37,299 bases of DNA from Treponema sp. GTDB lineage: Bacteria; Spirochaetota; Spirochaetia; Treponematales; Treponemataceae. The notes under the pieces are model-generated. The model did not search any database. It was given only the letters and a program-made list of their open reading frames with translations, and had not been told where the DNA came from. Both the position numbers and the translations under genes were made by a program. The stretch is taken from positions 1-37,299 of the forward strand of contig JAILHV010000141.1 of NCBI GenBank assembly GCA_024695625.1, written 5' to 3'. Shown piece by piece: positions 30,959 to 37,299 of the stretch; the first letter of the stretch is position 1, and each line of letters opens with the position of its first letter.

Positions 30959-33217
30959 CTAAAAGCTTCTTCCGCCACCAGAATGGCTTCTTCCGCTGCT
31001 TCCCCTTGAAGAATGGTAGCCTGATGAATAGGAAGAGCGTCCTCCGCCACCGCCGCTCCTGGTGCTGCTTGATATGATTCTTTCCTTAGTTGTGCTTGTA
31101 TTTGTAAGGACATCGGATGAATCAGAAAGCACAAAGCTGTTTGGAACGAAATAGGGTTCGGCGTCTATGGCTTTTTGTATGGTTACCATTCCGCGGTTAA
31201 GGCGCTTTCGGTATTTGCCTGCAACGATAAGACCCAAAATAAGGCCCAGGAGGATTGGCCAGAAGAGCCTTAGTTTTGGAAGGGTAAAGCCCAGCCTGTA
31301 CATTAGCCAAGCATCGGTCAGGAACCTTGAGGCTGCAAGGTGGCCGTTGTAATCTTCCATGGCATCATCTATGTATTCGTTCATGTGGTCCATGTTTCTT
31401 TCGCTGTAGCATTTTCTTTTGGCATCGCCAGTTACAAGAGCCCACCGCATTCTGTATCCGTCTCTGATTATGCAGAAGATAAGTGCGTCGTTTTCATCCC
31501 CCTGACCGTAGCCATTGTAGCGGTAGAAATCTTTTGCGAAGTCTTCTGCCGATCCGCCGCGGATTGTATTTTCTGCGGTAATGATTAGCACGTCTGCGCC
31601 GATTTTGTTTGAAAGCTCAAGGGCCTTTTGTTCAAGCTTCGCTTTTTCTTCTTCGCTGAACAGTTCCGTCTGGTCAACCACGTACTTTTTGTTCTGGGCC
31701 TTGAAACGCACAAAATTTGAACTGTCGCTTGGGTACCAGTCCGGGAATTTGTAAAGCTCGTAGACCATGTCCAGGTATTCTCTTGCTGCATCACCGTAGG
31801 ATTCCGAGGAGATGAGGCGCCTGAGTTTTTCGGACATCTTGTTTACTTCGTAGTCCGTATAGATTTCCTTGCATTTTCCCTCTTCATAAAGGCCAAAGCT
31901 GCTGCTGCCCCTTTCTGTGCATATAAAAAGCGCTGAGCCTGTGTAGTCATCGCCGAATCCGTAGCCATTGTATTTGTAGAATTCTTTTGCAAGGGTGTCT
32001 TCGTCTCTCCAGTAGCTTTCGCTGTCGGTGTAGATGGCCACGTCCATGCCGTATTCATCTTGGATGCGCTTTATTGCGTCCTGGAGTTTTTCTTTTGTTG
32101 CGTCGTCAAAGAGGTTTGCGTAGTCTGCAATGCGGCTTGCGCTTTCGTTGTGGAAGGGCTTGAATGCGGCCTTGTCTGCGGGGTACCATTCTGGAACCTT
32201 GTAGAGGTTTTTTACGTTTTTAAGGTAGTCTATTACCCCTTCGCCGTACTTTCCACCGACCATGTAGGGTTCAAGGGCATCGTCCAGAACGTTTATTACG
32301 TATTCCGAATATATTTCCTGACATTCGCCTGTTGCGTCCGTCCACCAGCCGCGGTTGCCTTGTTCCATGCAGATAAAAAGAACCGTTCCCGAAAAGTCGT
32401 CGCCGAATCCGTAGCCTGCCAGTTCGTTTATGTCTGCTGCAAAGGTTCTGCGCGAAAGTCCGTATGTGGTAACGTCCGTATAAACAACTATGTCTTTGCC
32501 GGAGTCTTTTTGGATTGACTTTATTATGGAAAGCATCTGGTCTTCTTCTTCCAGCGTAAAGATGTCTGCAAGGTCTACCAAGCGGGGTGCATCTGGATCG
32601 TGGAAGTCTTTAAAGGTTTCAAGGTCCTTGGGGTACCATGCGGGTTTGCCGGATTCCTTTATTTCCTGATTCCTTTCTTTTATTAAGTTTACGTAGGCGG
32701 TTACTATTTCTGACCAGGAGCGTTTTTCTTTTTGCATAAGAGAAAGCTTTGTGCAGATTTTTTGGTTAAGCTCTTTGTTAAGGAACCAGTGTCCAAATCC
32801 GTAGCCTTTGGCAAATACTTCTTCCTTGTCCGTGTAAAGAACAAGCATTACTCCGTCTTTTCCGTCTCCCCAACCCAGACCGTTGTGGGCGTAAAAGGTG
32901 TCTGTGTATTCTTCTGAGCTTTTACTTCCTGTTGTTTTTAATATGATTGGAAAGTCCAGGTGGCATTCTTCCATCTGTTCGCAGACAAGGTCATCCAGCT
33001 GGTCTTTTTCTTCTGGCTTAAAAACTTCGCCCCAGTCGTTTATGCGGTAGACGCCGGTTTTGTACATCTTCTTGGGGCTTCCTTCCGTGCTGCTGGTTCC
33101 GCTGTTGCCAGATTCACCTGCATCTTCTGCATATGTGTTTGCGGAAGGAACTGCTGCCAATAGTGCGGTTAAAAGCAAAAGTGTTATCTTGTGCAAAAAT
33201 CTATTTGTTACTTTCAT
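30959..33217 (-). CDS. Envelope protein with four tandem TPM domains
   Basis: A 752-residue protein. A signal peptide (about 1-30, ending NTYA) leads to four TPM_phosphatase-like (PF04536) repeats: about 52-190, 195-350, 355-500 and 510-640. Each has the pattern of a helix with FxxEExxxL (VFKPEEKDQL, IFTLEEEDQM, LFDDATKEKL, LFSEEEKAKL), a strand DxxIyT, and a YGxGD turn (GLGWGDGKDG, GYGFGDDFSG, GYGFGDDYTG, GYGQGDENDA). A TM helix (about 650-672) and a basic cytoplasmic stretch follow, ending in a Gly/Ser/Arg-rich tail as in many TPM proteins. AAGGGG precedes the ATG. It follows a zinc-ribbon membrane protein gene by 16 bases. TPM proteins have been tied to membrane stress and photosystem repair in other groups; the function here is unknown. 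Confidence 0.88.
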   Translation of the reverse strand: MKVTNRFLHKITLLLLTALLAAVPSANTYAEDAGESGNSGTSSTEGSPKKMYKTGVYRINDWGEVFKPEEKDQLDDLVCEQMEECHLDFPIILKTTGSKSSEEYTDTFYAHNGLGWGDGKDGVMLVLYTDKEEVFAKGYGFGHWFLNKELNQKICTKLSLMQKEKRSWSEIVTAYVNLIKERNQEIKESGKPAWYPKDLETFKDFHDPDAPRLVDLADIFTLEEEDQMLSIIKSIQKDSGKDIVVYTDVTTYGLSRRTFAADINELAGYGFGDDFSGTVLFICMEQGNRGWWTDATGECQEIYSEYVINVLDDALEPYMVGGKYGEGVIDYLKNVKNLYKVPEWYPADKAAFKPFHNESASRIADYANLFDDATKEKLQDAIKRIQDEYGMDVAIYTDSESYWRDEDTLAKEFYKYNGYGFGDDYTGSALFICTERGSSSFGLYEEGKCKEIYTDYEVNKMSEKLRRLISSESYGDAAREYLDMVYELYKFPDWYPSDSSNFVRFKAQNKKYVVDQTELFSEEEKAKLEQKALELSNKIGADVLIITAENTIRGGSAEDFAKDFYRYNGYGQGDENDALIFCIIRDGYRMRWALVTGDAKRKCYSERNMDHMNEYIDDAMEDYNGHLAASRFLTDAWLMYRLGFTLPKLRLFWPILLGLILGLIVAGKYRKRLNRGMVTIQKAIDAEPYFVPNSFVLSDSSDVLTNTSTTKERIISSSTRSGGGGGRSSYSSGYHSSRGSSGRSHSGGGRSF

Positions 33218-33233
33218 TTTGTTACCTTACCCC

Positions 33234-34346
33234 TTAGAAAATAATCTGAAGCAGAAGCATGACCAAGGCTGTTAGTCCGCCAGTCATAAGGAACGTGAAC
33301 CAGTACCAGAACCTTTCCTTTTTCTTGTCGAGCGGAAGTTCGCCAACAATCTTTCCCGTCTGTCCGTTTACCGCATACTGGTAATTTTTGCCGTCGTACT
33401 TGCATTCAAACAGGTAGACTGGAACCATTGCATATATTACGCTGGGGTTTTCCGTGCTGTAGTTGCTTTTTGAAGGTTTTACGTCTGAATAGCCTGAAAT
33501 TGTAGCAGAGAAATGTTTTTCCGCTGTCCTTGTCATTCGGTCTTGTGCGCGGGGAAGCTCTTCGTCTGGTGAGCGGTCAAAGCGGTCTGCGCAATATCCT
33601 GCAAGGTAGCGGTTGTCAAAGTCCGTAAGCTCTGAATAGTTGAATGGTTCAAGCGAATCCATAAGCTCGTCGTCCATTTTTTGGCTTGCGTCTACAGGAA
33701 CCTGCTTAAAGCTTAGGCTGCCGGCTCTGCTTATGGCATAATGCTTTGTTTCGTGGTAGCGGTAGTCTCCTTGGGTGTAGCTGCGCGTTTTTTTTGCGGA
33801 GAATTGTGTGTCGCCAGAAATCTTTGTGTCAAAGAGCCAGAAAGGAACGTATACGCCTATTGGGTCGCCTACTTTGTTTGCGGTAAAAAAGTTGCGTGGA
33901 AGAAGCTTCTTTTGCCAGTAGAATGAGCGCAATATGCCCGGTAGCTTGTCCTTGGTGAATTTGAAGGGGATTATCTTGTTTGGTTTTAGGCCGCCTGTTG
34001 CAACTTCGTTCAAGACGGTGTTGTTGTGGCAGTAGGGGCAGGTCAGAGCCATGGTGGTAGCGTCTGTTTCTATGGATGCACCGCAAGACTTGCATTCGAA
34101 TACTTTCGTTCCTTCAAGCTTTTCGCCGGAAAGATTTGCCTTGTAGTCTCCCCAGTCAAAGGACTTTTCGGAAGCAGTTGCTTCTTCACTTTCTTTTGAT
34201 TCCGCAGAGGCTTCGGCTTCTTTAGCTTCAACTTGCTCGATAGAAAATTTGTTTCCGCAGTAGTCACAGACCAAAAGCTGGGAATTTGGATCAAAGTGTA
34301 GAGGGGCTCCGCACGCAGGGCATTTGTGTTCTGTAGTAGTTTCCAT
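33234..34346 (-). CDS. Zinc-ribbon protein with C-terminal membrane anchor
   Basis: A 370-residue protein. A first zinc ribbon (CPACG at about 9-13 and CDYCG at about 28-32) resembles TFIIB-type ribbons. A Glu/Ala/Ser-rich linker follows, then a second ribbon (CKSCG and CPYCH, about 83-105). A roughly 200-residue beta-rich central part is unassigned (IPFKFTKDKLPGILRSFYW, IGVYVPFWLFDTK, VIYAMVPVYLFECKYDGKNYQYAVNGQTGKIVG). One TM helix (about 346-367) ends the chain. It has no signal peptide, so the ribbons should be cytoplasmic. It forms an operon with the four-TPM protein. The promoter is very close to the ATG and no ribosome-binding site is seen. Confidence 0.88.
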   Translation of the reverse strand: METTTEHKCPACGAPLHFDPNSQLLVCDYCGNKFSIEQVEAKEAEASAESKESEEATASEKSFDWGDYKANLSGEKLEGTKVFECKSCGASIETDATTMALTCPYCHNNTVLNEVATGGLKPNKIIPFKFTKDKLPGILRSFYWQKKLLPRNFFTANKVGDPIGVYVPFWLFDTKISGDTQFSAKKTRSYTQGDYRYHETKHYAISRAGSLSFKQVPVDASQKMDDELMDSLEPFNYSELTDFDNRYLAGYCADRFDRSPDEELPRAQDRMTRTAEKHFSATISGYSDVKPSKSNYSTENPSVIYAMVPVYLFECKYDGKNYQYAVNGQTGKIVGELPLDKKKERFWYWFTFLMTGGLTALVMLLLQIIF

Positions 34347-34353
34347 AAAATAG

Positions 34354-34381
34354 ATTATAACACGCTATGGAATATATTCAA
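34354..34381 (-). promoter_or_regulatory. Predicted leaderless promoter of the zinc-ribbon/TPM operon
   Basis: Minus strand: TTGAAT (34381-34376), 16-base spacer, perfect TATAAT (34359-34354). Seven bases separate the -10 from ATG 34346, so transcription should begin at or next to the A of the ATG. Confidence 0.6.
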
Positions 34382-34434
34382 AAAATATTTGTTTTCTTCT
34401 TCAATTTTTGCGGCAGTACCAGCTTTAAACCGGC

Positions 34435-35961
34435 CTATTTTGTGTACAGCCTTACCTTTTCCTTGCGCCCGCGTATTTCAGACTCTGCAACAAAGGTTAG
34501 CCCGTTTGCCCCTTCTTCCTTGTCAATAAGAAGCGCCGTACTTTGTGAAATAAGAAGGTCCGTCTTGTAGTTCTTGCACAAGCCCTCTATCCTGCTTGCA
34601 GTGTTCACAGTGTCTCCAATAACAGTGTATTCCATCCTGCTGGAAGCCCCAATGTTTCCTGCCAAAACTGGCCCGGAATGCAGGCCTATGCCAAAGTGAA
34701 TCTCCGGCATGCCTTTTTGCACAAAGCTTTTATTCATCTCCACAAGAGTCTTCCTCATGTCCAAAGCCGCAAGGTAAGCATCCATGGCGTGGGTGGAAGA
34801 TGGAACTGGCGCCCCAAAAAGTGCCATAACTGCATCTCCAATATATTTGTTAATTACCCCGCCGTGGCTTGCAATGCATTTTTCAAGGCCGGTAAAATAG
34901 CTGTTAAGCAAAGAAACCACTTCCTCTGGCCTCATGTGTTCAGAAAGGGTGGTAAAGCCGCGTATGTCGCAGAACATAACCGTAATCTCAAGCGTCTTTC
35001 CGCCTAAGCCAGCGTTTCCGCTCAAAAGGTAGTCGCGAACCTGGGGGGTAACAATCTTTCCGAATGTATCCCGCATAAACTCCTTTTCCTTTAGCGATTT
35101 TGCCATGGCGTTAAAGCTGTCGCCAAGAATGCCCATTTCGTCATTCGAACAGATTTTTGTTGCCACGTCGTAGTTGCCCTTGGAAATCTCGTTGGCGGAT
35201 TCAGTAAGTTTTTTAAGCGGCCTCTGGAAAAAGTAAGCTATCAAAAATGTAAGAACAAGCCCAATCAGCAGGAGAAGCAAAGTAAAAACAAAATCAAGGT
35301 AGTTTGGAATCTCTACGTTGTATCTCTTGGTAAAAAAGAGCCTTATGCCAAGGTAGGCGGTCGGAAATACCGCTGCAGAAAAAAAGTAGAATAGGAACAT
35401 GTTTTTTAGCGAAGACAGGGAAGCCCGGTTTACCCTGGAAATGTTTCCCTGGGGATAGAGTGCGGGCAAGACAAGGTTCCTGTTCAGCGTCTCCAGGGAA
35501 AAGAAGGAGAGCGTAAAAGTAAGGATGGTCAGAAAGATGTAAGATGTAAATGACGAAATCAGGATGAAAGCAATGTCCATGTCTGCCGTAATCTTTAGGT
35601 AGAGCAGGATAACAACTTCGCATATGGCGTTGGAAATCCAGCCGGTGGTTCCCCGCAATGAGTATGCGATTGGCATGTGAACCAAAACTTCCGTGTATTC
35701 CTTTGGCTTTTGCTTAAATTTTACTGCTTTTGAACCGTACAAAATGCAGAGAATAGTGGGCAGCGAGTAGCAGCTTATGGCTATTGCAAGGACGATGGCA
35801 CTGTGGCTGTGCATAAATTCAATCCATTCGCGCAGGGGAGTGGTGTCCGGCATGGGGAAGCTTGTCAGATTTGTGGAGACAACGGCAAGAATGTTGGCTA
35901 TAAGACAAATAAAGCCGTAAAAAATAGCGTGATGCTTTACAAAAAATTCCTTAAACTTCAT
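34435..35961 (-). CDS. Membrane-bound class III adenylate/guanylate cyclase
   Basis: A 508-residue signalling enzyme. The N-terminal half has about six TM helices (near 12-32, 55-76, 108-125, 130-156, 188-208, 224-246), followed by HAMP (about 247-298) and the cyclase domain (about 322-500). Catalytic residues are visible: metal ligands Asp332 (FCDIRGF) and Asp376 (IGDAVMALFG), base-recognition Lys372 (NKYIGD) and Asp450/Thr451 (VIGDTVNTASR), transition-state Asn453 and Arg457. The Lys/Asp-Thr set favours ATP, so cAMP is the likely product. The membrane part may sense a signal that HAMP passes on. It is monocistronic by spacing. The ATG has no ribosome-binding site and a -10-like TATAAT lies 11 bases away. 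Confidence 0.93.
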   Translation of the reverse strand: MKFKEFFVKHHAIFYGFICLIANILAVVSTNLTSFPMPDTTPLREWIEFMHSHSAIVLAIAISCYSLPTILCILYGSKAVKFKQKPKEYTEVLVHMPIAYSLRGTTGWISNAICEVVILLYLKITADMDIAFILISSFTSYIFLTILTFTLSFFSLETLNRNLVLPALYPQGNISRVNRASLSSLKNMFLFYFFSAAVFPTAYLGIRLFFTKRYNVEIPNYLDFVFTLLLLLIGLVLTFLIAYFFQRPLKKLTESANEISKGNYDVATKICSNDEMGILGDSFNAMAKSLKEKEFMRDTFGKIVTPQVRDYLLSGNAGLGGKTLEITVMFCDIRGFTTLSEHMRPEEVVSLLNSYFTGLEKCIASHGGVINKYIGDAVMALFGAPVPSSTHAMDAYLAALDMRKTLVEMNKSFVQKGMPEIHFGIGLHSGPVLAGNIGASSRMEYTVIGDTVNTASRIEGLCKNYKTDLLISQSTALLIDKEEGANGLTFVAESEIRGRKEKVRLYTK

Positions 35962-35967
35962 GGTCTT

Positions 35968-35978
35968 ATTATATTATA
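35968..35978 (-). promoter_or_regulatory. Overlapping -10 boxes close to the cyclase start
   Basis: Minus strand: two overlapping TATAAT hexamers (35978-35973 and 35973-35968), 11 and 6 bases from ATG 35961. No convincing -35 was found; the region is T/A-rich. It would give a very short or absent leader. Confidence 0.4.
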
Positions 35979-36073
35979 TTTTTTTATTTTTTTGGAGCAT
36001 ATTTCTGGTTTTACTGCCCCTTCGGGGAGGCCATTTTTTACGCGCTTTGCCTAGCTTTTACTGCTTTGGGCAT

Positions 36074-36107
36074 AAAAAAAGGATTTACAACCAAAAATTG
36101 TAAATCC
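36074..36107 (-). terminator. Terminator of the tRNA gene
   Basis: GGATTTACAA (36081-36090) pairs with TTGTAAATCC (36098-36107); on the minus strand seven T follow (36080-36074). It starts nine bases after the tRNA 3' end. Confidence 0.85.
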
Positions 36108-36115
36108 TTAAAGCA

Positions 36116-36189
<74 letters not shown>

Positions 36190-36247
36190 ATTAAAAGTGA
36201 AGAAACTATAGCAGAAAAAACGCCTTTAGTCAAGGATATTTTGCGCC

Positions 36248-36276
36248 TTGTGGTTTTAAAGCCTATGCTATATACT
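36248..36276 (+). promoter_or_regulatory. Predicted near-leaderless promoter of the barrel-like gene
   Basis: TTGTGG (36248-36253), 17-base spacer, TATACT (36271-36276). Ten bases separate the -10 from ATG 36287 and no Shine-Dalgarno is present. Confidence 0.45.
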
Positions 36277-36286
36277 GTAAGTTGAT

Positions 36287-36886
36287 ATGAAGAAAGTATT
36301 TGCTTTTGCCATTGCAGCCTTGCTTTTCTTTGCTGCCCCTGCGCTTTATGCAGCAGAGTATGCGGGAGATATACAGGTTAATGCGGGCTATTCTTACTTC
36401 ACTGTTATTATTGATCATGGGAAAGACATAAATTCAGATAGTTTGGCGCTTGGGATTGCAAACCACAACCTGTGGAAGTTTACGGACTTATTTTCGTTTG
36501 GTTTTATGGAGAATGTAGACCTTGGCGGCAGTGCTAAGGAAGGGGATGGTTCCAGTTTTTACTTTAGCCTTATGATGGGGCCTGCCGCGGCTTTTAACTT
36601 TAATTACGGCATTAGCCTGAACTTTTCTTTTGGCCCTGTTATGGGTTGTGCATCCGTTGATATTGATGAAGATTCTTTTATTGACTGGGATGGCTTGGGC
36701 TGCGAGGCAGATGTACAGGTAAAGTTTTTTGCTGACCGCCTTTTTAGTCCCGTCCTGGGATTTTCCTGGATTCATTTTTCGAGCGACAAAATGTCCTTTA
36801 CCTTGGATGACCACAGCGATGAATTCTACAGGGATACTTCCTCCGATGTATTTAAAGCCTACGCCGGTGTAAGCGTGAATTTTTAG
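36287..36886 (+). CDS. Small exported beta-barrel-like protein
   Basis: A 199-residue exported protein. The signal peptide MKKVFAFAIAALLFFAAPALYA is followed by a mature chain rich in alternating hydrophobic and polar strands with aromatic girdles (DIQVNAGYSYFTVII, LFSFGFMENVDLG, SSFYFSLMMGPAAAF, YGISLNFSFGPVMG, VQVKFFADRLFSPVLGFSWIHF). It ends in VSVNF with a terminal Phe, the outer-membrane insertion signature. About eight strands fit, so a small outer-membrane barrel is likely. The family is not recognised. No clear ribosome-binding site precedes the ATG; a -10 box lies ten bases upstream. The stop overlaps the end of a minus-strand remnant. Confidence 0.8.
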   Translation: MKKVFAFAIAALLFFAAPALYAAEYAGDIQVNAGYSYFTVIIDHGKDINSDSLALGIANHNLWKFTDLFSFGFMENVDLGGSAKEGDGSSFYFSLMMGPAAAFNFNYGISLNFSFGPVMGCASVDIDEDSFIDWDGLGCEADVQVKFFADRLFSPVLGFSWIHFSSDKMSFTLDDHSDEFYRDTSSDVFKAYAGVSVNF

Positions 36887-37044
36887 GGCTTAAAGAATGA
36901 CATGCCGTTCTTGGCATTGCCTGGCAAAATGACTCCTACGCCGCCGTGGAGCCCCGTAGTTGCAGCGATTAATGTACCGTCCAGATTAAAAAAAACTTTA
37001 CACGAGAAAAATTTGGTATTATCCTTGAATTTATAGATAAAGTT
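36883..37044 (-). pseudogene. C-terminal gene remnant on the minus strand
   Basis: An open minus-strand frame of 53 residues ends at TAA 36885-36883 and begins just after an in-frame TGA (37047-37045). It has no start codon in a usable place. The product looks like real protein (NLDGTLIAATTGLHGGVGV, then ILPGNAKNGMSFFKP), with a beta-propeller-like DGTLIAAT strand. It is probably the surviving end of a lost gene between the barrel-like gene and the acyl-CoA synthetase gene. The family is not identified. Confidence 0.45.
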
Positions 37045-37087
37045 TCAAAGTTGTTTCTAAAAACTTTTTTAATTACAGGATGAAATA

Positions 37088-37299
37088 ATGAAGAGCCTAA
37101 AGAATTATGACCCGACCCAGATACTCAAGCCCTACAAGGGAAAGCTTTACAATGGAGAATGGCCTACGCTGCCCGAGCTTTTTAAGGTAAGCCTTGCCCG
37201 GGTGCCGAACAATGCCTGTTTTACGGATTTTGAAGGTCCAGGTGGAGCAAGGAATGCCCTTACCTATACCCAGGTTGTGAATAAGATAGAGCTTCTTGC
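37088..37299 (+). CDS. AMP-dependent synthetase/acyl-CoA ligase, N-terminal part (3' end outside window)
   Basis: The first 70 residues of an ORF open to the right edge. ATG 37088 follows AGGA by seven bases. The sequence (LYNGEWPTLPELFKVSLARVP, NNACFTDFEG, NALTYTQVVNKIELLA) matches the start of ANL-superfamily enzymes such as long-chain fatty-acid-CoA ligases, where a PTLPELF-type helix and an LTYxQ strand precede the N-terminal domain. These enzymes adenylate a carboxylic acid and pass it to CoA. The catalytic motifs lie outside the window, so the substrate is not determined. The 200 bases before it hold the minus-strand remnant and an AT-rich stretch with no clear promoter. Confidence 0.8.
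   Translation, partial: MKSLKNYDPTQILKPYKGKLYNGEWPTLPELFKVSLARVPNNACFTDFEGPGGARNALTYTQVVNKIELL

Noticed and set aside
36001..36035. CCCC-TTC-GGGG hairpin with a T-run on the plus strand
   Set aside because: No plus-strand gene ends before it, and the minus-strand tRNA already has a better terminator; the stem is short.

Overview
The window looks like a chromosomal segment of a Treponema-like spirochaete. The evidence is indirect: mixed-GC coding sequence, many lipoproteins including paired SH3-domain lipoproteins, a chromosomal parA-parB pair, a Zn/Mn-type ABC operon, a dCache chemoreceptor and GC-rich dispersed intergenic repeats. There is no rRNA or other marker that fixes the species, so the genus is an inference.

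Left part (1-5840): the 3' end of a membrane protein, a small orphan gene, then a four-gene sugar ABC operon (binding lipoprotein, RbsA/YtfR-type double ATPase, two permeases) of the YtfQ-YtfR-YtfT-YjfF architecture. A terminator sits between the binding protein and the ATPase gene. Next (5837-9711) comes a metal-type ABC operon whose ATPase carries an N-terminal DUF1893-like domain, with a permease, an atypical ZnuA-like lipoprotein and a ferredoxin-tailed aldo/keto reductase.

Minus-strand operon 16169 to 9742: FGGY sugar kinase, L-ribulose-5-phosphate 4-epimerase (AraD), a YtfQ-like binding lipoprotein, a LytS/YesM-type histidine kinase and a YesN-type AraC response regulator. This reads as pentose catabolism joined to a three-component sugar sensor (binding protein, kinase, regulator). 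The transporter at 1030-5777 is the natural partner. No L-arabinose isomerase is present.

Centre (16170-28413): ychF with a duplicated 3' tail nearby, a 26-bp bidirectional terminator hairpin, two SH3-domain envelope proteins, an HD hydrolase with an atypical receiver-AraC regulator, a parA-parB-fructosamine-kinase operon, and a chemoreceptor followed directly by an orphan TRAP-type binding protein.

Right part (28414-37299): a secreted GH16 glucanase with a carbohydrate-binding tail, an AT-rich Phd/YefM-RelE/ParE toxin-antitoxin pair beside repeats, a zinc-ribbon membrane protein with a four-TPM-domain protein, a class III nucleotide cyclase, a CAU-anticodon tRNA, a small beta-barrel-like protein, a minus-strand gene remnant, and the start of an acyl-CoA synthetase.

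The most unusual signals are: (i) four genes whose predicted -10 box lies only 7-11 bases from the start codon with no Shine-Dalgarno sequence (parA, the zinc-ribbon gene, the cyclase and the barrel gene), suggesting leaderless mRNAs; (ii) the DUF1893-ABC fusion; (iii) the three-component pentose sensor; (iv) the synonymous-only ychF tail duplication; (v) a GC-rich structured repeat family. No CRISPR array, insertion sequence, integrase or prophage was seen.
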